Part shown: in pieces, positions 8,901-14,740 of the stretch
Numbering within the stretch: the first letter of the stretch is position 1
How the letters are laid out: the number at the start of each line of letters is the position of its first letter
Virus record (IMG/VR): IMGVR_UViG_3300030001_000003
Location: 1-42,874 of that record
DNA: 42,874 nt
Strand: one strand, 5' to 3'
DNA from: a virus
Notes under the pieces: generated by a model
Told to the model about the DNA's origin: nothing
Seen by the model: only the letters and a program-made list of their open reading frames with translations
Databases searched by the model: none
Program-made: the position numbers and the translations under genes

Positions 8901-9892
8901 TCAAACCCATGAGCCAGTAATGTTTTGGCATTTGATATACTGGCTTTCAGTCCCGCTGAATCGGGATCATACATCATCACCACTGTATTGGTGAACCTTT
9001 TCAATAGCCTGGCCTGTGCATCAGTCAACGCAGTTCCTGATCCTGCAATAACGTTATGTACTCCACGCTGAGCTACCGAAACCACATCAAACTGGCCTTC
9101 CAGTAAATAGACCTTATTTTGTTTTGAAATTGACTCCTTAGCCTGGAAAAGTCCGAACAATACCTGACCTTTATTAAATACCATAGTATCTCCTGAATTC
9201 AGGTATTTGGCAGCTTTGGCCGTATTATCCGTTATTCTTCCGGTGAAACCTACCGGCCGGCCGTAATTATCCAGGTATGGGAATGTGATACGCTGACGAA
9301 ATACATCGTATTGGAATTTCTTTTCGTCGCTAATGGCCGTCATTCCGGAAGCAAGTAATAGATCCAAGTTAAAACTACGTTTTGGAAAATCTCTCGTTAT
9401 CTGGTTATCTGACTGAGCATACCCTATTTGATAAAGTTCGCGTATTTCATCGTTGATTTGTCTTTCTATCCGGACATAATCATTGGCGTCCTTAAATGAT
9501 CTCAGGTTATCGGAAAATTGTTTATTACTTTCAGATAGTACCAGGTAAACCGATTCCCGTTGCCTTTCTTTAGCTATTTCTTCAGCTGTCTGAGGGAGTA
9601 CCGGCAATTCAATATGATACTGGTTTGCCAGTGACTTAACAGCTTCAATAAATGAAATATGTTCATTCTCTTTCACAAAATTGATCACGTCACCATGCGC
9701 ATTACATGCAAAGCACTTGTATATTCCCTTTTGGGGAGAAACGGTCAGTGATGGCGCCTTATCGCTGTGAAACGGGCATATGCCAATGTGATTTCTGCCA
9801 TGTTTATGAAGGGTTATTGATCTACCAATTACTTCAACTATATCAGCTCTATCTTTAACTTTAGTAATTATATCCTGTGAAATTTGACTCAT
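5933..9892 (-). CDS. DnaG-type primase fused to a helicase-like ATPase
   Basis: 1319 aa from the first ATG (9892); the frame extends upstream only with a TTG. Residues 39-63 are the CHC2 zinc finger (CPFH ... CFAC) and 195-220 the primase core. The TOPRIM domain (about 261-345) shows Glu265 in LLEGQFD, AGSGTALT and the DPDSAG metal-binding motif (309-314). A long linker follows. Near 890-1010 is a P-loop ATPase with Walker A GPTSSGKS (901-908) and a Walker-B-like VPVVMEEYND (946-955), of the type seen in phage/virus replicative helicases. The C-terminal 200 aa is probably a winged-helix or initiation region. One chain could prime and unwind, making this the central replication protein. Members with this fusion are unusually long. 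Confidence 0.9.
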   Translation of the reverse strand: MSQISQDIITKVKDRADIVEVIGRSITLHKHGRNHIGICPFHSDKAPSLTVSPQKGIYKCFACNAHGDVINFVKENEHISFIEAVKSLANQYHIELPVLPQTAEEIAKERQRESVYLVLSESNKQFSDNLRSFKDANDYVRIERQINDEIRELYQIGYAQSDNQITRDFPKRSFNLDLLLASGMTAISDEKKFQYDVFRQRITFPYLDNYGRPVGFTGRITDNTAKAAKYLNSGDTMVFNKGQVLFGLFQAKESISKQNKVYLLEGQFDVVSVAQRGVHNVIAGSGTALTDAQARLLKRFTNTVVMMYDPDSAGLKASISNAKTLLAHGFDVKAILLPDGKDPDDFAKATINQDLNILLRNRELDFIDYFFEAKKVADASDFENTQLLDLICECVSVVPDKYLRERYATRLAMTFETTSTIIKERIKPTKELKVDKWKHGFYGIEDAVELLEADEDQDCEIVFNQKDFVNDFSETPMILVVGTPTMTDVQSLRSKISKLTVKDSKYIAPTEESGEPKGLVILKNMHKNGFDISVDCEINDKPISQSFCDYYTDQYKDILSNTIDGSKKGEIIGRCAEVISDIEATVRVVMIDEYSKKLGLKVTALDKVLKPFLAKKKDKTLLDNQRLGAMSDTLNIDAEIIPDYIQNDKVLSDNCTRWGFYPLADKKGRFCSYMFRNQTGGSFSSITDFYIKPLLHVYDNENDDANNKRVIQLCHLDPKLDRYVEWKSSVFAGLPKVHEKLVNEGPYNFFGNMDQYKRIWMTMSYGFRYCRAIRTFGQHPKGFFAFGNAIYHKVDNEYKIEPVDELGLVSHNEENYYSPVFSKIRISEEGENTTFNQARNLVYRDIPIEKQISFEDWSGLMNRVYNIGDNGKWAILFAITCAFRDYIFEMRRYFTALFFIGPTSSGKSQIAESIRNLYMADTTPAFNLNIGSDAGFSMILESIRNVPVVMEEYNDRDISKSKFQGLKAATLDGEGRIKVKDVNSKQLDSSAINASIILLGQEAAQQDDGALSNRCIMCDVPHRNGGDFTEEDTELFDKLKGHEKTGLSNVLLQVLELRSIFEKKYLTILSEETKKLKESVRISVTNTEGMTRIINACALMTATCRLLEEHAPHLKLPFTYLEFAPIAEKKVLNQLERISSTNKLSTYFQTISTLITHNKIKIGREIKINPSIRVTRMMSSKKTEEVDLPLDTKVLYISFEAVYSLYSSTIGKDESLSRQSLKSYFESHQAYIGLTNSCRFKWEEAEMDISGNDATVAPDGESVNVSNFARMKMKQKSSITSAYMFNYNILKGLIDVDFERNVEVNAKGEKVPEGNDIPF

Positions 9893-9902
9893 AATATTAT
9901 TT

Positions 9903-10217
9903 TCAAGTAAATTGATACGTTTTGTTATTCCCGGTTCCAAATTTTTGAGGCCTTATTGTAGTTGTAAAAGGAAAATCATCCTTATTTACTTTATCCAATG
10001 CATCTTTAATTGGTTGCGCATTGGTAAAAAATTTACGTTCTACATTTTCATATTTTATTCTTACAACATACATGCCTTCACCGAATTTTGTTTTTACATC
10101 CGGTGAAAAATCAAGAATTTCTATTTCGCAATTTGTGACATCTGTTATTGATATTTGTTGTACCGGGAATATGTTTTTTTCATCAGGTTTTATTCCTAAA
10201 TCAGAAAATTTCTTCAT
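9903..10217 (-). CDS. Hypothetical beta-rich protein between the RT and primase-helicase
   Basis: 104 aa from ATG 10217 (MKKFSDLGIK). An upstream in-frame start at 10253 is possible but would overlap the reverse transcriptase by 53 bp instead of 17 bp. The sequence alternates strands and short helices (QQISITDV, YVVRIKYEN, FTTTIRPQKF). It has no four-helix pattern, so it does not look like the DGR accessory protein Avd. Its position 10 bp before the replication gene suggests a replication or ssDNA-related helper. Function unknown. Confidence 0.65.
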   Translation of the reverse strand: MKKFSDLGIKPDEKNIFPVQQISITDVTNCEIEILDFSPDVKTKFGEGMYVVRIKYENVERKFFTNAQPIKDALDKVNKDDFPFTTTIRPQKFGTGNNKTYQFT

Positions 10218-11187
10218 GTTTAAGTATCTTTTTTTGTAAGTGTTTAGAATCACAATGTTTGGCCCATCCTATGTGTGGTGCGATCAGCATTTTATATTGT
10301 TTCGGATCCAGTTCCTTCTTGTTTAGTTTTGCAGCTTTCCGACAGAACCGAACTTTAATTGATTTACGCATTAGTATATGCGTGTGTCTGAATATATATC
10401 CAACGAAATCAATCCCACGTGCTGAAACCGGAAATACCTGGTAATTGCGTTTTAATTTCAAGTTTAATTGATTTGTAAGGTAATCATCAATGTCAACCAA
10501 TAAATCGTGTAAATAAGGCTTATCTGCTGCCAGTATCACCACATCATCAGCGTATCGGTAGTAATACTTCACTTTCTTTATTTCCTTCATATAATGATCA
10601 AAATAACTCAGATAAAGATTTGCGAAAAATTGAGAAAGATAATTACCTATTGGAACACCAGGTGCACTTTCAATAATTTCATCAAGTAATTTTAAAATCC
10701 GTTTATCCTTTATCTTTTTTCTGATAATACACTTCAGTATTTCATGATCAATATTTGGGTAGAACTTCTTAATATCAAGTTTCAAACAAAAAGTAGTATT
10801 TTCGATATCGGTTAAATCACATTTCAAATCTTTTAAAACAGCATGGATCCCTTTACCTTTAATGCATGCATAACTGTGCGAAATAAAGACTGAAACCCAT
10901 ACAGGTTCTAAAATATTCATTATAGCATGATGTACTACCCGATCTCGAAACGGAAGTCTGAAAATTTCCCGTTCCTTTGGTTCGTAAATTTTAAAGATAC
11001 TGTATTCAGAAGTCTTATAAATTCCGGATATCAATTCGTCATACAAATGATTAATGTTTCGCTCAACATTTTTCTCAAAAATCTTCACACCATATTGCCC
11101 GGATTTACCTTTCCGGGCTTTCTGGTATGCAAGCATCAAATTATCTTTTGTTACTACCTTGTCAAATAAATCATTTATTCTTTTCAT
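10201..11187 (-). CDS. Reverse transcriptase of a diversity-generating retroelement
   Basis: 328 aa from ATG 11187; the open frame extends upstream through the template repeat only from a TTG. RT motifs are in order: RLPFRDRVVHHAI (77-89), LDIKKFYPNIDH (137-148), PIGNYLSQFFANLYL (179-193, the SQ motif typical of DGR enzymes), catalytic YADD (212-215) and a C-terminal GIDFVGY. It copies the template repeat RNA with errors at adenines, and the cDNA replaces variable repeats in the targets. The template repeat lies 103 bp upstream and two target genes lie beyond it. No maturase or nuclease domain is present, which argues against a group II intron. No Avd gene is visible. Confidence 0.93.
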   Translation of the reverse strand: MKRINDLFDKVVTKDNLMLAYQKARKGKSGQYGVKIFEKNVERNINHLYDELISGIYKTSEYSIFKIYEPKEREIFRLPFRDRVVHHAIMNILEPVWVSVFISHSYACIKGKGIHAVLKDLKCDLTDIENTTFCLKLDIKKFYPNIDHEILKCIIRKKIKDKRILKLLDEIIESAPGVPIGNYLSQFFANLYLSYFDHYMKEIKKVKYYYRYADDVVILAADKPYLHDLLVDIDDYLTNQLNLKLKRNYQVFPVSARGIDFVGYIFRHTHILMRKSIKVRFCRKAAKLNKKELDPKQYKMLIAPHIGWAKHCDSKHLQKKILKHEEIF

Positions 11188-11289
11188 ATGCCTGGATTTC
11201 AAAAATGGAGCTTTCTCGTTGGATACTAACACCAGTTGAAAAATTAGTCGTTTTTTGCTAAGAAGCAAGGCCTTTGTCTTTTTAATTAC

Positions 11290-11367
11290 CAGTTGGGAAC
11301 TGGAACCTGCATTCGAATTCGTATTATCGTAATTCGTATTGTTCAAACCGAACGCTGAAGCAGAACC
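11290..11367 (-). repeat. DGR template repeat (TR)
   Basis: This 78-bp segment aligns without gaps to the variable repeats at 11471-11548 and 11874-11951. In the sense strand it is rich in AAT/AAC codons (21 adenines) and would read GSASAFGLNNTNYD onwards. All 17 differences to the second repeat, and 11 of 12 internal differences to the first, are at template adenines. It lies between the stop of the nearer target and the RT, and is in the RT frame. Confidence 0.95.
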
Positions 11368-11392
11368 AGCGAAGACAAACAGCCCATAATTT

Positions 11393-11770
11393 TTATCCTA
11401 TCTGAATCTCTTTCCAGACATCCTTAAACTGAGTTGCTGAATACTCTGCCGTTTCTTCGTCAAAATTGACCAGACGGGAACCGGAACCCGCATGCGAATT
11501 CGTAATATCGTAGATCGTATGGCGCAAACCGAACGCCGAAGCAGACATTCTAAACCAAGCACGCCATTTTTTTTCTGACCAATTATCCCAATCCGGTTTT
11601 CTTCCTTCATTTAAAGCTTCAGTTATAACTATTCCATTGTATATATTTTCAAAATATGATTTTAGATCTTCAGGTAAATTCGAAAAATCAACAGTTGGTC
11701 TACCTGCTATTTGAAATGCTTCTTCTACTGTTACAGGTCTTTTTTTCTTCAATTCTTTTTCTTTTTTCAT
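11393..11770 (-). CDS. DGR target protein 1 (nearer the template)
   Basis: 125 aa. The N-terminal domain (about 15-65: VEEAFQIAGRPTVDF ... VITEALNEGRKPDW) is paralogous to the neighbouring target. The variable region spans about 75-100 (ASAFGL ... AGSGSRL), and a conserved helical tail follows (YSATQFKDVWKEI). Unlike classic C-type-lectin targets, the variable stretch is not at the very C-terminus. The pattern Y/W-x-x-F-x-x-(variable)-AGSGSRL-tail recalls a DGR target family common in Bacteroidales. It has no signal peptide, coiled coil or tail-fibre features, so it is probably not a tail adhesin. The ligand is unknown. Confidence 0.85.
   Translation of the reverse strand: MKKEKELKKKRPVTVEEAFQIAGRPTVDFSNLPEDLKSYFENIYNGIVITEALNEGRKPDWDNWSEKKWRAWFRMSASAFGLRHTIYDITNSHAGSGSRLVNFDEETAEYSATQFKDVWKEIQIG
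11471..11548 (-). repeat. DGR variable repeat 1 (VR1)
   Basis: Aligned to the template, 11 differences fall at template adenines (for example AAC to CGC, AAT to CAT, CAA to CGT). One is a T-to-C change inside an AAT codon (AAT to ATC). The first codon (ATG against GGT) appears to lie outside the exchanged segment. Fewer changes than in VR2 leave the template word GATxTTACGAATTCG largely intact. Confidence 0.92.
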
Positions 11771-11795
11771 TGTATTTATTTGTTAAAGTGAAATA

Positions 11796-12278
11796 TTAGA
11801 GTGATAACATGTCTCTGAACTCATTTTTAAATCTTTCTCCAATTATTTTGGCATTATCCGATTTTAGTACGCTCAGGCGGGAACCGGAACCCGCAGCCGA
11901 ACCCGCACTACCGAAATCCGCATCGTACAAACCGAACGCCGAAGCAGAACCATTATTCAAAAAATAAGGATAATGTCTGCGTTTGTCTTCGTTATAAATA
12001 TCAATTCTTTCACCTTCGTTGAATGCTTCTGTTACTACGAGGCATTTATACACTGATTTAAAGAAGTCACGTAAATCAGTTGGTACACAATTAAAGTCCG
12101 GTACTGAAGGTCGTCCTGTCTCAGTTATGGCATCTTCAATAGTGAATATCCGGTCTTCAACTGACGTTTTAAAAAAATCTTTTCCAAATGTGTCTTCAAG
12201 TAATTGCTTGAATTCAGGAGAGGCCGTTTTATACATGCTTCTTGCCTTACTTTCTTCTAACTGTACTGTCTTTTTCAT
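11796..12278 (-). CDS. DGR target protein 2 (distal)
   Basis: 160 aa. It has the same architecture as its neighbour: a helical N-terminus with DAITETGRPSVPDF and VVTEAFNEGERID, then YPYFLNNGSASAFGL, a variable stretch (YDADFGSAGSA) and AGSGSRL, and a helical tail (IIGERFKNEFRDML). It is 35 aa longer at the N-terminus. It sits 25 bp upstream of target 1 and was probably produced by tandem duplication. It is transcribed leftward with the template and RT. No export signal is seen. Recognition of a host or phage cytoplasmic partner is possible but not shown. Confidence 0.85.
   Translation of the reverse strand: MKKTVQLEESKARSMYKTASPEFKQLLEDTFGKDFFKTSVEDRIFTIEDAITETGRPSVPDFNCVPTDLRDFFKSVYKCLVVTEAFNEGERIDIYNEDKRRHYPYFLNNGSASAFGLYDADFGSAGSAAGSGSRLSVLKSDNAKIIGERFKNEFRDMLSL
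11874..11951 (-). repeat. DGR variable repeat 2 (VR2)
   Basis: There are 17 differences from the 78-bp template, all at template adenines (for example ACG to GCG, AAT to GGT, GAT to GGT, CAA to CGC). Every C, G and T of the template is preserved. This is direct sequence evidence for adenine-directed mutagenic retrohoming and shows the element has been active. Confidence 0.95.
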
Positions 12279-12307
12279 ATAATTTTTAAATTTAAATTGT
12301 ATATAAT

Positions 12308-12694
12308 TTATTCATTTTCAAACATTGTCATTTGACGTATTTCGTGTATGCCTTCCAATGTCACATCGAAATAATCAGCAATCCGTTTTAATTCTGCATC
12401 TTTAATAACTTCACTACCTTTATAAATCGACCAGTATCGTTTCTGTCCAATTTCAACATCATTAAAGAATGACCTAGTAGGAGTGAAGCATCCGACATCC
12501 TTAAATTTCTTTTTCAGTACCTGAAGTAATAAATTATCTTTCTGAACGCATAACCGTGGATCATTACGGTATCGGTGGATAAATAGGTTTAATGCACGTT
12601 CTGTCCTGCCCAGGTCCTTCGCTATCTGTGGAAGTGGCTTATCATGGTAATGCTTGAACAGGTATCTTTTTTGGGAAATGGACCAGGGTTTCAT
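12308..12694 (-). CDS. Putative DNA-binding protein (HTH/SANT-like N-terminus)
   Basis: 128 aa. The N-terminus KPWSISQKRYLFKHYHDKPL followed by QIAKDLGRTERAL (23-35) fits a Myb/SANT-like or resolvase-type HTH, with tryptophan then an IA-x-x-LGR recognition turn. The C-terminal part (DAELKRIADYFDVTLEGIHEI) looks like a second helical module. It lies just upstream of the DGR targets and may regulate the early operon. The start overlaps the preceding gene by 53 bp; no later Met preserves the HTH. Confidence 0.65.
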   Translation of the reverse strand: MKPWSISQKRYLFKHYHDKPLPQIAKDLGRTERALNLFIHRYRNDPRLCVQKDNLLLQVLKKKFKDVGCFTPTRSFFNDVEIGQKRYWSIYKGSEVIKDAELKRIADYFDVTLEGIHEIRQMTMFENE

Positions 12695-12974
12695 ATTTTG
12701 CGAATTTGTGGGTTATAATGGTATAATCAGTATTAAATTCATAACAGCATTCAGTTTCAGAGAAATAACAACAGGTAACTTTGATAAATAAATAATACAG
12801 GGATGGTTTCACCCATTTCTCAATTAGGAGCCGTTCTCCTATTTTCAATTCGTCAAGTAATTTATATACCTGGTGTTTGTACGTCCAGAACTTATCTTCT
12901 CCCATTTCAGCAATTGCTGTAAGTATCCAGGAGTCATCGGAAAGCGAACTTAATTTATGTTCGGATAGATTCAT
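12642..12974 (-). CDS. Hypothetical protein
   Basis: 110 aa from ATG 12974, with an acidic/helical N-terminus and a Cys/aromatic-rich middle (VTCCYFSETECCYEF). No family is recognised. Its last 17 codons overlap the next gene in another frame, which is unusual for this compact genome. It follows the zinc-ribbon micro-ORF by 7 bp, so it appears to belong to the same transcription unit. Confidence 0.5.
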   Translation of the reverse strand: MNLSEHKLSSLSDDSWILTAIAEMGEDKFWTYKHQVYKLLDELKIGERLLIEKWVKPSLYYLFIKVTCCYFSETECCYEFNTDYTIITHKFAKYETLVHFPKKIPVQALP

Positions 12975-12981
12975 AAGTAAA

Positions 12982-13101
12982 TTATTTTTGAAATGTAGTT
13001 ACTATTGTTGGCTTTCCACAAGATGGACAGCATATTGGGTTACAACGGGCGCAAAATATTTGTCCACAATGTGGGCATTCAATTTCAATGCAGTGATTCA
13101 T
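12982..13101 (-). CDS. Zinc-ribbon micro-protein (39 aa)
   Basis: ATG 13101 to TAA 12982. Cysteines are arranged as CPHC (9-12), CARC (17-20) and CCPSC (24-28), enough for two zinc knuckles in 39 residues. Spacing to the following gene is 7 bp and it overlaps the preceding micro-ORF by 17 bp. Cysteine pairing at this density is unlikely by chance. It may act as a small adaptor or anti-host-factor protein, but no function can be read directly. Confidence 0.6.
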   Translation of the reverse strand: MNHCIEIECPHCGQIFCARCNPICCPSCGKPTIVTTFQK

Positions 13102-13195
13102 TTGGAAATGTTATAACGAGAATGAGTAATGAAATAAATGCCAATGAGAATAGAATGAATAAGACGAAATTGAATGTAGAATGATTTTGTTTCAT
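13085..13195 (-). CDS. Single-pass membrane micro-protein (36 aa)
   Basis: ATG 13195 to TGA 13085. After a polar start (MKQNHSTFNF) there is one strong hydrophobic helix (about 11-29: VLFILFSLAFISLLILVIT) and a short polar tail. It starts one base after the preceding stop (13197). It probably resides in the inner membrane. Functions of such phage early peptides include exclusion and inhibition of host membrane proteins; none can be assigned here. Confidence 0.5.
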   Translation of the reverse strand: MKQNHSTFNFVLFILFSLAFISLLILVITFPNESLH

Positions 13196-13196
13196 A

Positions 13197-13331
13197 TTAT
13201 ATCAAATTAACTAATAAACAAATAATTATCATTGCAACGAAAGCCCAAAGAATTGAATTTGCAAGTCTTTCATCTTTCATATCATCTTCATGCTGTTTTA
13301 CGTTTTCGAAGTGTCGTTGATTCTTGTACAT
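13197..13331 (-). CDS. Membrane micro-protein (44 aa, or 27 aa from an internal Met)
   Basis: ATG 13331 gives 44 aa: a charged helix (QRHFENVKQHEDDMKDER) then a hydrophobic segment (SILWAFVAMIIICLLVNLI) running to the stop. The start overlaps the preceding gene by 44 bp. The internal ATG at 13280 would leave a 7-bp gap and give 27 aa. It is a tail-anchored topology, charged domain in the cytoplasm. It forms a tandem with the next membrane micro-ORF. Confidence 0.45.
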   Translation of the reverse strand: MYKNQRHFENVKQHEDDMKDERLANSILWAFVAMIIICLLVNLI

Positions 13332-13611
13332 GGGGTAGGGTTTTAATAAAATCAATAGAGGCTCTTATAATAGAAAGTTTTTCGTAGCAGTCAGTTTTTA
13401 GTAGCAGTAGAAATCCTTTTTCCTTACTGGAGTGAATACATGTGGCAGATTGAGTAGATTCTATTTTATCAGCAAGATGATAAATATCAAATGAGAATTC
13501 AGAATTTATAAACAGTTTCAAAATATCCGTATTACCGGTTACTTCAGCGATAGAAACAATTGTTGATGGGATGCTGATAATGGTAGAGTTAGAAGTATTA
13601 TTAATTTCCAT
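13288..13611 (-). CDS. Hypothetical early protein
   Basis: 107 aa from ATG 13611 (MEINNTSNSTI). It is a mixed alpha/beta sequence ending in a basic tail (TLRKRKTA), with no membrane segment or known motif. The same frame stays open upstream through 13612-13854 to the stop of the LuxR-HTH gene, but without any ATG, GTG or TTG, so the ATG given is the only plausible start. The inverted repeat at 13645-13726 sits in its leader. Confidence 0.55.
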   Translation of the reverse strand: MEINNTSNSTIISIPSTIVSIAEVTGNTDILKLFINSEFSFDIYHLADKIESTQSATCIHSSKEKGFLLLLKTDCYEKLSIIRASIDFIKTLPHVQESTTLRKRKTA

Positions 13612-13644
13612 ATATATAATTTTAAGTTGATTTAAAAATGTAAT

Positions 13645-13726
13645 AACTACCGGTACTAACTTTTTTCTTCTCTCATTGTGCTTCGAATGCCTTCTGAGTA
13701 GGATGGTACGATTAGTACCGGTAGTT
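13645..13726. repeat. 82-bp element bounded by a 15-bp perfect inverted repeat
   Basis: The sequence aactaccggtactaa (13645-13659) is exactly inverted at 13712-13726 (ttagtaccggtagtt), with 52 bp between. It lies in the 243-bp space between the LuxR-HTH gene and the next early gene. In leftward RNA it would form a long stem. It may be a structured leader, a paired operator or a small palindromic mobile remnant. No T-run follows, so it is not a terminator. Confidence 0.7.
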
Positions 13727-13854
13727 GGCCGTCCAGCGACAAGCCTATGATTGGTGTAGTGATTTTCAAAAAAATGAGAATGCCCAGAAAGATTACTATA
13801 TCCAACTATCTGATGATACTTGCTTCCGGTTTTCTCCTTTATTTCATTATAGAT

Positions 13855-14415
13855 CTATTTCAAGTTGTTTTTATTCCAGTAATCAATTAGCTGTGATGTC
13901 TTATGAAATCCAAACCGTACAAGCATATTCTGCCGGTGTTTTTTTACGGTATGTACCGATAAACATAATGAGTCAGCCACCGTTTGTTCATCAAGTCCAA
14001 GAACCAATAACCTCAATATGTTTATTTCAGCTTTACGAATGTTGGTTGACCGTACCGGATAACACGCTTCTTTCAGATTACATCCTTCGCATTCACCCCG
14101 CTGGGCGCAATAACAGTGTTCCATGTTTTGATTTCCGTTACTATCAATATCCATTTGATAGTCCGTCTGTCCGTAATGTAACTTGATCCACATCCGGGCT
14201 ATAAGAAATTCAAAATACATACGGTTCAAATTACTTTGCGCGTATCTTTTTTCAAGACATATTAATGCTTCCGGCCATTCTTCACTCAAATCTTCCAAAT
14301 GGGCAGTAATAATATGCCGGTGAGTCTGATTCAGGATATATGCCTTTTCTTCCATCTCGGTTACAAGTACTTCCCCTTTGTGATTTACCACATATTCAAT
14401 TTCGTATAATTTCAT
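13855..14415 (-). CDS. LuxR-type HTH protein with Cys cluster
   Basis: 186 aa. The C-terminal 55 residues match a LuxR/GerE HTH: AEINILRLLVLGLDEQTVAD then SLCLSVHTVKKHRQNMLVRF. In the middle, CYCAQRGECEGCNLKEACYP (about 99-118) has five or six cysteines that could hold zinc or an Fe-S cluster. No receiver domain is present. The start overlaps the upstream gene by ATGA. It is the second gene read leftward from the repressor switch region, so it probably controls early transcription. Similar proteins occur in Bacteroidales mobile elements. Confidence 0.75.
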   Translation of the reverse strand: MKLYEIEYVVNHKGEVLVTEMEEKAYILNQTHRHIITAHLEDLSEEWPEALICLEKRYAQSNLNRMYFEFLIARMWIKLHYGQTDYQMDIDSNGNQNMEHCYCAQRGECEGCNLKEACYPVRSTNIRKAEINILRLLVLGLDEQTVADSLCLSVHTVKKHRQNMLVRFGFHKTSQLIDYWNKNNLK

Positions 14416-14621
14416 CGGTCGTATGATTTACCGGTTATACGTTCCAATTCACGAAACTCAAGTTCTTTGAATGAATTGTCACGACACTTTGCATAGAAGG
14501 TTGTATATCCCATTCCATTGTCCATCATTGTATCCCGGATTGAATTCTTTGCTTCAGTATCAAGTGAATCGTAATACTCCTTAAAGAGTATTTTTTCTAT
14601 ATTTTCATCATTTGTTTTCAT
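14412..14621 (-). CDS. Small early gene opposite the repressor (Cro-position)
   Basis: 69 aa from ATG 14621 (MKTNDENIEKIL). The longer open frame upstream would translate the AT-rich promoter region into a hydrophobic leader and is rejected. The middle segment SIRDTMMDNGMGYTTFYAKC fits a degenerate HTH (turn at NGMGYTTF), and the tail (LERITGKSYD) is similar to phage regulators. It is divergent from the XRE repressor, the place where Cro-type genes sit. Role inferred from position. Confidence 0.6.
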   Translation of the reverse strand: MKTNDENIEKILFKEYYDSLDTEAKNSIRDTMMDNGMGYTTFYAKCRDNSFKELEFRELERITGKSYDR

Positions 14622-14740
14622 AAGTACAATAATAAGTGCTATTTTAGTACTGCAAATGTATATAATTATATTCATAAAGTATATACTTATATACGTTAAA
14701 AGTTTATGCATATATACCTTTTAACTATTTACAGTTATTT
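14622..14740. promoter_or_regulatory. Divergent regulatory region with palindromic operator candidates
   Basis: This very AT-rich 119-bp space separates the leftward early genes from the rightward repressor. It contains the perfect 12-bp palindrome aagtatatactt (14677-14688), preceded by gtatataatta and followed by related gcatatatacc (14707-14717). A further gtatatac core lies at 15156-15163, just after the repressor gene. These repeated tatata cores flanking the repressor are good operator candidates. Promoter boxes could not be fixed. Confidence 0.55.

Noticed and set aside
9903-10217. Avd accessory protein of the DGR
   Set aside because: The predicted pattern is beta-rich and lacks the four-helix, basic profile of Avd.
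10201-11346. Group II intron or retron reverse transcriptase
   Set aside because: No intron ends, maturase or msr-msd; the template/variable repeat alignment with adenine-only changes identifies a DGR.
11398-11610. Leftward 70-aa open frame
   Set aside because: Alternative frame of DGR target 1; the GSGSRL-type target frame is the real one.
13725-14186. Rightward 153-aa open frame
   Set aside because: Antisense to the LuxR-HTH gene; composition is that of a reverse-strand shadow.
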